From: Sporothrix humicola
Taxonomy: Eukaryota > Ascomycota > Sordariomycetes > Ophiostomatales > Ophiostomataceae
Length of the DNA: 64,000 nt
NCBI GenBank assembly: GCA_021396245.1
Contig: WNYE01000003.1
Span: 1-64,000, forward strand
Direction of reading: 5' to 3'
Position 1 is the first letter of the stretch, and each line of letters begins with the position of its first letter. Position numbers and translations under genes: made by a program. Positions 1 through 10,100 of the stretch are shown in pieces. The notes beneath the pieces were generated by a model, which was given only the letters and a program-made list of their open reading frames with translations, searched no databases and was not told the DNA's origin.

Positions 1-700
1 TATAATAAAAATATATTATAAAGTTACGTTATATTTATTTTATTTATTATTTACTCGTTTTTTATTATATTAAACTATTATTATTAAACCGATTTATTTT
101 TAAAAATAATTAAAAATAATAATTTACCGGTTAAAAAAATATATTTAATTATAAAAGTTTAAGTATAATTACTAACGTATTTTTTTCAAATATTCGTTTT
201 TTTAATAATACCAAAAATATAAAAAACGTCTCTTTAACTTAAAAAAAACTTAGTTTCGTCTATACTTTATTTATTTTTTAACTTAATTACTCGTATCTTT
301 AAAATAAACAAACGACGAAATTAAGTTTTAATTACGTTAATAAATACCCCGTTAATCTTTTTTACGTTAATAAATTTACTCTTTTATACCTTTATTATTA
401 AATTTCAACGTAAAAAAACTACTAACCAATTTTTTCCAAATATAAAAAATTAATTTAAACACTTAAAAAAACTAATAATAATTACTTTAACTTAGTTATA
501 CGTAAAAAGTAAACCTAAAACTCCTTAAACATAAATCCAACCTACTAACTATTTCTTTTATATTATAAAAAGTTTTTAATATAATTTAAACGTAAAATAA
601 CGCGGTTATATACTTTTAACACGGTTAAAAAGTGTAAATCACGGTATTCCGTAAAAAAAAAATACTTTTTAAAAAGAGAGGCCGCCTACCATAACATTAA
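1..700. repeat. AT-rich, RIP-like degenerate DNA
   Basis: This block is dominated by A and T, with runs of A, T and TA and stop codons in all frames. The base composition shifts abruptly near 675-710, where GC-containing sequence resumes. The pattern matches what repeat-induced point mutation does to transposons in Pezizomycotina (C-to-T change, TpA excess). No transposase or reverse transcriptase remnant is readable by eye, so the element class is unknown. Confidence 0.6.
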
Positions 701-1261
701 ACGCCATGGCGATTTTTTCTTCGGTGTATTCGTGTATTATTTAAAAACAAATGTTGTCAAAAAAAATAAAGGTTATGCGATTTTTTTTAAATTACTTACA
801 TTGTTTTTGACTTTTCGCGTTTGTGTTGAAATGTGTAGATGAAAGAATTTTCGAGTGGTCTAAAATAGGGGGTGGTTTAAAAGTAGGGTGGGTCACTTAC
901 ATCGGAAGATTCGGTAACTTCTTTTATGGTTTTTTAACGTGTACTTCGTATATATTAATTTATTGCCGTAGAAATAGACGCTTCCGTTTTCCGGAAATTA
1001 TGTACGTCGTAAATTATGCAAGGACCCACAATATTTTTATTAAGGTTTATGTTAACATTACTTATTATTATACATCCATCTCCAGCACTTTCGGCTGGCC
1101 TTCTAGCCGGTATCTATAAGCACAACTAGGTCAGGTATATAATGTCTGTTGGTAGACTGGATTCATAGTCTTTCTTCAAATGAAAACTTTTTCTGTTATA
1201 TCGAATACAAGCGAGGAGCGTTCTGTTTCCGATACAAATCAACAAACAATCACTCAAGGCA
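701..1261. other. Intergenic, upstream of MFS transporter
   Basis: This stretch is still AT-biased and forms the transition between the AT-rich block and the first gene. The 98-codon open frame at 823-1119 opens at TTG and shows no recognisable family feature. I see no gene here. The region presumably holds the promoter and 5' leader of the downstream transporter. Confidence 0.4.
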
Positions 1262-2901
1262 ATGGCGGACGACGCGGAAAATCAAAGACGAACGGCCGTC
1301 GAGAAAGCTATCGATCCAGTCCCAACCGCATCCGATAGTCAAATCACAACCACTTCGATAGAAGAAACCACGAACCCCGTGTCTAATACCAGAGCCTCAA
1401 TTCAGCTGTTTCCGGAAAGCGATCTGAGCCAAGGCCTTGTGGGATGGGATGGTCAGGATGATCTAAAGAACCCTCAAAACTTCAGCAACCTGAGGAAATG
1501 GGGCCTGCTTGCCATCATCAGTTCCATGGCCTTCGCTACACCCCTAGCCTCAAGCATGTTTTCTCCAACGGTGGCTGATGTTGGAAAGGACTTTGGCGTC
1601 TCGAATGAATATCTGCTGTCGTTCAGTGTCACGATTTTCTTGTTAGGCTATACGGTGCGTCCGAGTCTACTATCCTTTTTAAAAGTCATCACAATCTAAC
1701 ATCTAGTGGGTAGGTTGGTCCGCTCTTTCTCGGCCCATTGAGTGAAATCTATGGTCGTCGTGTCGTGCTCAGTGTCGCCAATTGGTTTTTTGTTTTGTGG
1801 CAAATAGGTTGCGCCCTCGCACCAAACATCACCAGCCTTATTATATTTCGCCTCCTCGCCGGCATGGGTGGTGCAGGCAGCATAACTCTCGGGGCCGGGG
1901 TGATTGCTGACCTCTTCCCAACGGAACAACGCGGAATGGCCACTTCGATCTGGGCTTTGGGGCCTCTTATTGGTCCTGTTGTCGGTCCTATCGCGGGCGG
2001 CTTCATTGGTGAAACCATTGGATGGCGCTGGGTGTTCTGGATACTTTTGATTCTGGGCGGTGTGCTTTCGGCGGCCATCGAGGCGCTGAACCGGGAGACC
2101 TATCCCCCTGTCTTAATCCAATGGAAAATCACCAAGTTGTCCAAGGAGCTCAGCCGGGATGATCTGCGCAGTGTCTATGACAGAGACTATCAGCAAACTA
2201 GTCTCAGCAACACTCTTAAGGTTGGAATGAGCCGCCCTTTTATCTTGCTCTTCAAGTCGCCCATTGTTTTATTACTATCGGTTTATATGGCATTCGTCTA
2301 CGGGCTCCTCTATCTCTTTTTCACCACCATTCCGACGGTCTTTACAGAGAACTACCATTGGTCGACGGGTATCTCAGGCTTAGCGTATCTTGGGATCGGT
2401 ATCGGTTTCACCGTCGGCCTTGCCGTAATAGCGACCACGAGCGATAGGGCCGTTAAGACGCTCATCGAGCGTAACGGCGGGAAGTACGAGCCCGAAATGC
2501 GCCTGGTAACAATGATGTTCTTCAGCTGCATATTGCCAATTTCATTCTTTTGGTATGGCTGGTCTGCGAATTATAAGATCCACTGGATCGTGCCCATCAT
2601 CGGTATGGTCCCCTTTGGAATTGCCATGATGGGTATCTATATGCCACTCCAGACCTACATCATCGACTGTTATCCAGCCTACGCCGCCTCCGCGAACTCT
2701 GCACTTACTGCAGTGCGCTCGCTGGTAGGTGCCACCCTACCTTTGGCAGGCCCTGCCATGTTCAACGCTCTGGGACTAGGCTGGGGCAACTCCGTGCTCG
2801 GATTCATCGCGCTGGCCTTTGTTCCCGTTCCTATCTTGTTCAACCGGTATGGACAGATCATACGCGAGAAGTTTCCAGTCAATCTAGAGGGAAAGAAATA
2901 A
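1262..2901 (+). CDS. MFS multidrug-type transporter (DHA1, 12 TM)
   Basis: This is a two-exon gene, 1262-1654 and 1714-2901, encoding 526 residues. The 59-nt intron starts GTGCGT, has a CTAAC branch site and ends TAG. Splicing joins ...FLLGYT to VGPLFLGPLSEIYGRR, which rebuilds the MFS motif A loop (SEIYGRR) between TM2 and TM3. The glycine/proline-rich GPLIGPVVGPIAGG stretch is the antiporter motif C in TM5. The RETYPP stretch of the central cytoplasmic loop is typical of fungal DHA1 drug/polyamine-type exporters. The roughly 70-residue hydrophilic N terminus fits the family. The protein probably acts as a proton antiporter in the plasma membrane. Its substrate cannot be read from sequence. 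It lies between two AT-rich blocks, so it is a gene in a repeat-rich setting, but it looks intact. Confidence 0.92.
1655..1713 (+). other. Intron of the MFS transporter gene
   Basis: GTGCGT donor, CTAAC branch site at 1696-1700 and TAG acceptor at 1711-1713. Removing it restores one continuous MFS frame. Confidence 0.9.
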
Positions 2902-4114
2902 GGACATATGCTTTATTCTTCACTTCACCTCTTAATACAGATTTCTAGACAAAATCTAGTATTTATAAGGACTAAAAAAGTTTAAGCTAACTTTTAAGTC
3001 CTGATGGCTTTTGTATATATTCTATCTAGTTGCCGCATTCTACTAACAACACCAACTAGAGAACTTCGAGGCTTCCTTTTATATAACAATCTTTCGTTTA
3101 AATGATCTTCTTTTTTCTTCTTTTTTCTTAGTGTATTATTTTACCTCTTTTAGTTTTAAATATAAAAAATATTTTCTTATCTTTATAAATCTTAAATATT
3201 ACAAAGGCACTTCCCAAGAGTAAGAGTCTCTCTACGTTATCTATTTTTTTTTTCTTTTTTTTCTTTTTTCCTTTTACTTTACTTTATTCTTTTTTATATA
3301 TATTTCCTCAGTAGCTATTCGAGCTCACTACACACACAACTATAACTAAGAAAGATTACATACCCAGACCTATAACATTTTTTTCTCAAAGGGTTCTATC
3401 TTAATAGTCGCCAATAGTTAAGAGTAACTAAGAAAACCAGTATAATATTAATCAGTTTCTTGATAACTGTTAGAAAGGTACTTCCCAAGGGGTAAGAGCC
3501 TCTACTAGTTGATCAGGCTAGGGAGGGGTTCTTATTCTAGTAAAATAATAAGAAGTTATAACAGGTAAACAATAGTCAACACGTATAAGGGTAAGGTAAG
3601 TGTAGTAATTATATACAATAAAGGCACAAGAATATAATTTTATATAAGTTTATATTTTAAACAATCGGTAGCGACTGAGTCTTTTATCTAGGTTACTGGG
3701 AGGAAGCCTTAGTCTTATATATTTAATATATCTTATTCGTATCTCATTTCTTATTTCATTTCTTATATAAGATAACTATCTCATTCGTGTCTCATTCCTT
3801 ATTTCATTTCTCGTATAAAATAACATTCATCCTCCTGATTAGTCAGTCTGGCCTGTTTCCTTGATTAGTTCTTTACGTTATTGAAAGGTAGCCATTTTTT
3901 AGCTGCACTTGCTCCGTTACCTGCTTTAGTCGTTTTATAGTTTTTCCGTACCCGTTTGAGGGGTCGGGTGTGTTGTCCTGGCCTGTTAGCGAGGCCCGTA
4001 GGGGCCATATACGTAGTACTTCCCGTCCCCTTACCGATCTAATAATTCACATTTGTTCGAAAGTATTTCTTCTTCGGTCTCCCCCTTAATTCTCACATTA
4101 ACACGGAGATCGTA
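2902..4114. repeat. AT-rich intergenic block with degenerate repeats
   Basis: This 1.2-kb gene-free stretch is AT-rich to about 3830 and then returns to mixed composition. It contains a 48-bp tandem duplication (3729-3776 and 3777-3824) and a pair of dispersed copies of about 32-37 bp (near 3203-3234 and 3474-3510). The copies differ mostly by C/T or G/A transitions, as RIP or simple decay would produce. It probably represents remains of a repetitive element. No coding remnant is readable. Confidence 0.5.
3729..3824. repeat. 48-bp tandem duplication, two units
   Basis: Unit one is 3729-3776 and unit two is 3777-3824. Both have the layout TATC(T/C)ATTCGT...TCATT...TTATTTCATTTCT...TATA...ATAAC, and the differences between units are almost all transitions. 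Confidence 0.8.
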
Positions 4115-5446
4115 ATGGACCACCCGTATACCTCGCACCGTAAAGTTAAGACGGGTTGTGCGACTTGTCGGTAAGTCACAGCATCTCATTGTGTACGTTG
4201 TCAATAACGCTGACCGCCCAGTACACGGAAGGTTAAGTGCGACGAGGGCCGACCGGCATGCCAAAAGTGTGTGGCCGCGGGACTTACTTGTGATGGGTAT
4301 ACGTCGTTGTTTCGCGTGTGGGTAGCTAAGCCCCGACAAGGGGTCGCCAAGACGCCTTTTCCCGTTATGCCCGAACCTATCGTGACCTCGTCTCATGAGA
4401 TCTCGTCGGCCATTACCTCCGCCGACATCGCCCAGCTGCAGCGCTGCTTCTCCTCTAAGACGCTTTTCCCTACCGTTACACTTGACTGCGACGACGAAGC
4501 CCGCCAGATCCTCCACGCTAGCCAGACGGACCCAGCTGTACGGCACGCGGTGTTGTCGTTGCGGGCTTTGCGTGCAGATCTGGAGGCGGCGGCGTCGCCG
4601 CCAGAGGGAGAAATGTCACTCACCCACTTGTCGCACGCAGCTGCATCATACGCGGCCGCCACCGGCACGACACCTAGCCGCGACTATGGGCTGCAGCAGT
4701 ACTGCATAGCGCTGGGTGGGCTGGCGTCGAGTTTGTCTACTATGGGAATGGCACTCCCAAGTACGCCGCCTCCCACAATCCGCTCGGCGCTGCTCTGTTG
4801 CCAGGTGTTTATTAGCATTGAGCAGGTGCGCGGAAATTTTGCAGCTATGGCGCAGCACATTACACAAGGCCTGCGTATTCTCTCTGAATATCGAGGTCAT
4901 GACAAAGGGCTGCCTGCTCTCGACATCTTTGTAATCAAACTGATTGCGGCACCGTGTAAGTTTGCGGGTATGCAGCGCGGTGTATCCTCGACTGCTGGCT
5001 CTACATTTACCAGCACTAATGGCAGCGAGAGCGGTACCAATTATCGACTACGGCCGCTGGCGCCGGACCTGAGTAGTGAGCTGAACCGCCTTGCAATGTC
5101 AACGGTGTCGTTTCTGTCTAGTATGGATGCGGGCGCACCGGAAACGTCGCTGCTGTCTACAATCAACTTCTTATTACGCTCCATCACTACGTGGCATGCT
5201 AGCCTGGAGCGAGAGCAACAGACTGCCCCGCGTCCAGAATTCATATCGATCCTGTTTCTACGCTTCTTCCACCGGGTTCTACGGGTCATCTTGCTCAGTG
5301 TACTACATAGTCTATCGAGCACAAACGACACGACAGACGAAGGCAGCCTGTTGAAGGACATGGACGCCGAGTACAGGGAATTACAAAGCATTTCCAGTAC
5401 TGTAAGCGAGCGCGTGCACGCGGATGGACTGAAAAATGGCAAATAG
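4115..5446 (+). CDS. Zn2Cys6 transcription factor
   Basis: This is a two-exon gene, 4115-4170 and 4222-5446, encoding 426 residues. A 51-nt intron (GTAAGT, CTGAC branch site, CAG) interrupts the zinc cluster itself. After splicing the N terminus reads KTGCATCRTRKVKCDEG and then CQKCVAAGLTC, which is the six-cysteine GAL4-type binuclear cluster at residues 15-42. The rest lacks a second recognised motif, but its length, hydrophobic helices and the segment around residues 205-245 resemble the regulatory region of short fungal-specific regulators. It should act in the nucleus as a DNA-binding regulator. Its neighbours, an MFS exporter and an NmrA-like protein, are possible targets by proximity only. 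The start is the first ATG before the cluster. The intron position inside the zinc cluster supports the model because it is common in this family. Confidence 0.9.
4171..4221 (+). other. Intron inside the zinc-cluster exon
   Basis: GTAAGT donor and CAG acceptor, 51 nt. Splicing completes the CxxCRxRKxKC signature. Confidence 0.9.
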
Positions 5447-5469
5447 TAAGCACTCGATAGGAAGAATAA

Positions 5470-5688
5470 AGAGAAACGACGCCTTACCCTTTTGGGTGAG
5501 TTGAGCGAGAGCACCAATCAAGGGGTCGACGCACCGCCCGGGTCCACTCGTCTTACACTTGGTCCCGGATTTATCGACAGAGAAACGACGCTCTACCATT
5601 TAAGGACAGTTGAGCGAAAGGGCCAATCAAAGATCGACGCACCGCCCGGGTCTACTCCTCGTACACTTGGACCGAGATATCGCGACAG
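5470..5688. repeat. 109-bp tandem duplication
   Basis: Two imperfect copies lie head to tail, about 5470-5578 and 5579-5688. Each begins AGAGAAACGACG, contains GACGCACCGCCCGGGTC and ends near CGACAG. The copies differ by scattered substitutions and one small indel. They sit wholly between the regulator stop codon at 5446 and the next gene. The function is unknown. The conserved CCGCCCGGGT core could be a binding site or may simply be conserved by chance. Confidence 0.85.
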
Positions 5689-5925
5689 CGCCGACGTGGA
5701 TGCCTAGGAGGTGTCGTAGAGTGAAGGGCTTTAACTTTTGCTTATAAGTACACGTCATGTCGTCCCTCAATGAGAAAGAGAAGACAAACAGCATATTATT
5801 TTTTCGACAAGCATAACAGACTCCTAACTCAAATTTATCTTTAGCCCATACACTTCACCGCAAGACATCCTTTGCCATTCATACATTTCAAACAAATTCG
5901 CAAGCCTACCTCCTCTATCTCCACA

Positions 5926-6603
5926 ATGCACTTCCTCCTTCTTGGTGCGACAGGCCGGACTGGCCAGCTGGTTGTCAACGAACTTATAACACAAGGCCAT
6001 ACTGCCGTCGCTCTTGTCCGCAACCCCGATAAGCTATCGTCACGGAAGGGCCTGACCGTCGTCAATGGGTCGTCGTTGGCTAAGGCCGATGTCGAGAAGA
6101 CTATTACGGCGACACCGACGCCCGTTGATGCGTGTATCTTTACCCTCGGCACCCTCCGTGAGTCCGAGAGCCCATTTGCTAAGCAGGTTACGCCGCCTCG
6201 GTTTTTAGCGGATTCGGCCGGCGTGGCCTGCGAAGTTCTCCTCGCCCATAACGTGTCCCGCCTTGTGGTTATGTCCACCGCCGGCGCTGGCGACTCGTGG
6301 CACGGTCTGCCGTTAATATTCCGCGCGTATATGGGCTGGACTAACCTTAAGCACGTGCTGGCTGACCACAACTTGATGGACGTGGATGTGCGGGCTACAA
6401 AAACGGAATGGACGCTTGTGCGGCCAATCAGACTCGAGTTCGATACGAAAAAGGTGACGGAGTTAGACGTGCTAGATAGCCGCGGTAGCGGCCGCCTGAA
6501 GATGAGCGACTGCGCACATATTAGGTCCGTGGCGCGGTTCTTGGTCAAGGTGGCCGTCGAGGGTATATATATCAGGGAGACGGTTGTGGTGCGGGATGCC
6601 TAG
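5926..6603 (+). CDS. NAD(P)-binding, NmrA-like/SDR family protein
   Basis: Single exon, 225 residues. The open frame extends upstream to a TTG at 5872, but the ATG at 5926 in context CCACAATG gives the family start MHFLLLGATGRTG. This first strand and turn is the GxxGxxG dinucleotide-binding motif of atypical short-chain dehydrogenases (NAD(P)H-binding, PF13460 type). A further Rossmann strand is visible in RLVVMSTAGAG, and the late WTLVRP stretch is also family-typical. The classical YxxxK catalytic pair is not evident, as is common for NmrA-like redox sensors and epimerase-like members. The protein is probably cytosolic, and the substrate is unknown. It lies next to a Zn2Cys6 regulator in the same direction, so it may be regulated by it. 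The length is normal for the family. Confidence 0.85.
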   Translation: MHFLLLGATGRTGQLVVNELITQGHTAVALVRNPDKLSSRKGLTVVNGSSLAKADVEKTITATPTPVDACIFTLGTLRESESPFAKQVTPPRFLADSAGVACEVLLAHNVSRLVVMSTAGAGDSWHGLPLIFRAYMGWTNLKHVLADHNLMDVDVRATKTEWTLVRPIRLEFDTKKVTELDVLDSRGSGRLKMSDCAHIRSVARFLVKVAVEGIYIRETVVVRDA

Positions 6604-7490
6604 GGGCTTTGTTAGGGGAATATTATTCAGGGGATATCGATGGGAGGTAATTCGATGATAGATTTCCGTACGTTTTGTTTTCTCTTTCTTTTTTATTTAT
6701 TGAATTTATATTTGATTATTCTCTATCCAGGCTAAGTGCTGGGGGCTTTTTTCTTATTAATCCTTTTATCCTTTTCTTCCTCTTTTATTATTTAAATAAC
6801 ATATCGTTTTTAATATCGTTTAGTTGGCAACATATGAAGGACCCAGAGTGTAAGGAGATACTAGGATCTGCAAATAACATCGAGTTCCGTAAAACGAACA
6901 TTATGGCCCTAGTAACACCACTGATCGTCTTATTTTAGTTAAACTTCCGCGTTACTTCCTTTGTTGAATTTGTGATCTACTTATAGTACAAATCAAACAA
7001 CTTCCTATACCAAGGACGGGGAACAGTCGACATGTGGTTGGGCCCATACCATCTGCAAAGCTCTGCGGAGTGTATTTCCATAGCACAAGTCAGGAGTTTC
7101 ATGCTGGAACGAAAAGACATTGTTAGATATTCAGCAACACATAGCTGTGATTGCAATTGCATTCATCCTCCAAAGGCTGTGCCCGAGGGCATGTTGGTTC
7201 AAAATAATATATAACTGCGCCGGTAAAATAGACCTAGTCGAATGAGGAAAACTGTGCGGCGTCGGGCCCGCCACGTATAAAACATATGCAATGGATTGAA
7301 CGCATCATATTCCAGTAGACCGCATTTCGTCACATGTACTGGCTCCGGGTCACAAAGTTTTACCGTCTTAAAAATCAGCACGCAAAACTTTGACTCTACG
7401 ATTGTTGGCGGATTGCCTCTCCATCGACATGAAAACCCCTACTAGAGACACCACGTCGAATTTAGTGCCTACATTATAACTGCTCCCAAG
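6604..7490. other. Intergenic, no gene seen
   Basis: About 890 bp of AT-biased sequence with T-rich tracts near 6675-6800. Short open frames at 6675-6938 and 7032-7214 show no family features and weak coding composition. The right part presumably contains the promoter of the downstream membrane protein gene. Confidence 0.4.
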
Positions 7491-8534
7491 ATGCCTCCAT
7501 CGATGACATCCGGTACGCCGGCGACAGCAACGGTCACCGAGCTACGGGCACTCACAACTCCTTTTGTGCAGCCCAGCGACTGCATCAAACGGTTTTCGGC
7601 TACATGGACATTTACAACCAACTATACATATGTTGGGGACGACTATCACGAGGTTTACACGACCATCCTGATGGCGGTTTCGGACACCAGCGCACCAGAC
7701 TATGCAACGTGCGAGCCGCCTGGATGGGCTACTGTGACACCCGACAATCGATACGTCTATAGTCCCGGCGTCTGTCCGGAGTCCTGAACGGCATACAACC
7801 TAGGGGTCTCTATTATCAACGAAGGCTCTATAGTTGTCGAGTCGGTAGCCCAGTGTTGTGTGAGCGGCTATACCCTGACCACGGCCAGTTACTTTCCCAA
7901 GGTTCCTGGAAACTATTTTGGGACATTCTGTGCCCACGATTACACGCTTACGACTACTGCGCCAATGTCTCCCGACACAATGGCCGATGCCACGTCGTCA
8001 GACTTCCCGACCACCACCCTGACTACCTCTGTACAGATCCATATGCCGTACACGGTCCGCTGGCAAGCCAAAGACGCTCGCAGCATGTCACCCAGTCCAC
8101 CGCCGGTTCCGTGTGATTCAACAATGTCATCATGGGTTCCGGGGAGTTACGTATCAGGCATAAACGAGACCTGCAAGATTCATCTGCCCTCATCTACTAC
8201 ATCAACAGCTGCGCCTGGACCTACAGAGACCTATGTGGATGAGCATAATTACTACAACGACTACCCATCTTTGCCTTGGTACTGGATCCTCCTGATCGTT
8301 TTCTGGGTCCTCTCAGGCTTGGCGATACTGTACTGCGTCTTTGGCTGCATGAAGCATAGCATAGATGATCGCTACCTGGGCAATGAGCGGGCAGACAGGG
8401 CACGAAGGGCACGGCAAGACCTCGCAAGAGAACAGGCAGACATTGCTGAAGCCATAGTTATCTCACTCAGGAAAAGGCCAGGGACTGGAGCTGTTGGAGT
8501 ACCCAAAGCGCCCGAAGGGTCTGGGGGAGTCTGA
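7491..8534 (+). pseudogene. One-TM surface-type protein interrupted by in-frame TGA
   Basis: One frame from the ATG at 7491 to the TGA at 8532-8534 would encode 347 residues, but it is cut by a single TGA at 7785-7787. Both sides read in the same frame as one protein type. The upstream part has Thr/Ser/Pro-rich sequence ending YSPGVCPES. The downstream part resumes with TAYN and a CCVSGYTL motif. A membrane segment lies near residues 260-285 (WYWILLIVFWVLSGLAILY), followed by a basic cytoplasmic tail. This is the layout of fungal Ser/Thr-rich surface glycoproteins with one TM helix. I see no plausible intron that would remove the TGA. A Trp codon (TGG) is the obvious ancestor, one G-to-A step away. 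Alternatives are an assembly error or stop-codon readthrough. The function is unknown. Confidence 0.6.
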
Positions 8535-8723
8535 AGAGCCTGTGGCTGCCGCAGTCGGGATGAAAACTCATTAATTTGTGACGGTTGGTCCGGCAATATC
8601 CATCTCATGTTTAATGCTATGTATATAAATAATGATCAAAATATAATGGTATCTGGTTACAGGATGAGACTAATTCGAGGTAGGAAAACAAATGGGATGA
8701 GAATTCAGACGCTGTACGAGTAA

Positions 8724-10100
8724 TTAGACGGTCGACCGAAGCTTGTGGTATGCTTGTTTGGACGGCACCTTGGACGGTTTGTGGATGCGGACCGCCCACA
8801 GGAAATAGTCTTCGAGGGGCAGCAGGTTCAAAAGCACGCCATTGAAGTGCCATGCAATGCCGCAGACCATGGCACCAGCGACAGCGTCCAGGACGAAATG
8901 GTTGGCGGTCGTAATGATGGCAACCAGAATCGTGGTCGGGTAAAGAAGGCCAAGAATGACAACGAGGATTCGCTTGAGGGAAATCCGCCGAGATTTTTGG
9001 CCATCAGACCCCAAGGGCATCGTGGCAATCGTGAGGCCAATCAGGAACGAATAGCCAAAGTGCAGCGATGGCATTGCGGCGTACTGATTGCAAAACTTGT
9101 TGGTTGTCCAGACGCTGCTCTCGCCCGTAGCCGAGTGCACGGTGTCGACAAACCCGAAATCCAGACCCTCGGCATCGGGGCCGCTCGCCAAGTTGGGGTC
9201 GCTGAGCAGCCGCGGCGGCATGCACGGCCACGCCGTGAAAATAATAAAAGCCAGCAGGTTGCACATGGCCATTGTGCGGCGACGCTTCTCGTAGAGCTCG
9301 GGGTGGTAGCTGTCGAGGGCGGCGAACCAGCTGCTGGGCGACACACCAGCCTCTTTGGCAGCCTGGAGCTGGCGCTGGGGACGGGTCGTCGTCAGATAGT
9401 AGAGCACGATCAGGAACAGAATGGTGCCCGGGATGTGGATAAACGAGTAGATGCGGTTGATCCAGTGCATAAACGTCGGGCTCTTCATGAAATACTGCTG
9501 GGTGGGCACCTCGACAAAGATGCCAAAGAACTGTTCGACATGGACCAGCTCCAGCGCATGTCGACGAGCAGCCTCGACCACGGACTCGTCAATCAGCACA
9601 AGGGCCGAAAAGGCACGGCCCAGCTGGTACACCCAGTAAATAAGAGCCCAGTACCATGCCTCGACCAGAAACGGGAACTTGCGGAGGACGCGGCTCAGCA
9701 GGCGGTCCTTGAAGACTTTTGTGTTGGGCGACGACACCGTGTATGTCCAGCGCCAGAATCGGAGAGTGCGTCGACGTCTCGTAGGGATGGCATTGATGTC
9801 GTTGAGGACGGTCGTCGAGGAAGATGCAGAAGAGGAGGAGGATTGTCGGTGTTTGTGGAGATGCCACGATTCGGGGCCGGCCATCACAAGGCCCTCGTCG
9901 TCGGTCCGACCGGCTTCGGTATCGTCGTCATTGTACGGTGTTCGTGTCCGAGGTGCCGGCGATCGGTTGTTAGGGCTGCTCCATCGGCTGTCGTCTTTTG
10001 CAGAAGCAGAGAAGCTGGCAGCTGTGTCGCGGTTGACGATAGTGCCGCCACTCAACAGCCCGAGAATCACTCCAACCTCGACAAAGGGGCCGAGAACCAT
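8724..10100 (-). CDS. PAP2/Aur1-like multi-pass membrane protein
   Basis: Single exon, 458 residues, with ATG at 10100. After a roughly 110-residue hydrophilic Ser- and Asp-rich N terminus come several membrane helices. The acid-phosphatase-type active-site motifs are visible: MPSLHFGYS (C2-like, catalytic His near residue 347) and ANHFVLDAVAGA (C3-like, HxxxD, near residues 400-412). This fits the PAP2_3 family, which includes inositolphosphorylceramide synthase Aur1 and related lipid phosphotransferases and phosphatases. The protein probably acts in the ER, Golgi or plasma membrane on phosphorylated lipids. Its exact substrate is unknown, and it is not necessarily the essential Aur1. A long opposite-strand open frame (8745-10109) is a codon-bias shadow of this gene. 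Confidence 0.85.
   Translation of the reverse strand: MVLGPFVEVGVILGLLSGGTIVNRDTAASFSASAKDDSRWSSPNNRSPAPRTRTPYNDDDTEAGRTDDEGLVMAGPESWHLHKHRQSSSSSASSSTTVLNDINAIPTRRRRTLRFWRWTYTVSSPNTKVFKDRLLSRVLRKFPFLVEAWYWALIYWVYQLGRAFSALVLIDESVVEAARRHALELVHVEQFFGIFVEVPTQQYFMKSPTFMHWINRIYSFIHIPGTILFLIVLYYLTTTRPQRQLQAAKEAGVSPSSWFAALDSYHPELYEKRRRTMAMCNLLAFIIFTAWPCMPPRLLSDPNLASGPDAEGLDFGFVDTVHSATGESSVWTTNKFCNQYAAMPSLHFGYSFLIGLTIATMPLGSDGQKSRRISLKRILVVILGLLYPTTILVAIITTANHFVLDAVAGAMVCGIAWHFNGVLLNLLPLEDYFLWAVRIHKPSKVPSKQAYHKLRSTV

Noticed and set aside
6675..6938. 87-codon hydrophobic open frame
   Set aside because: It comes from a T-rich tract, opens without good context and lacks any family feature.
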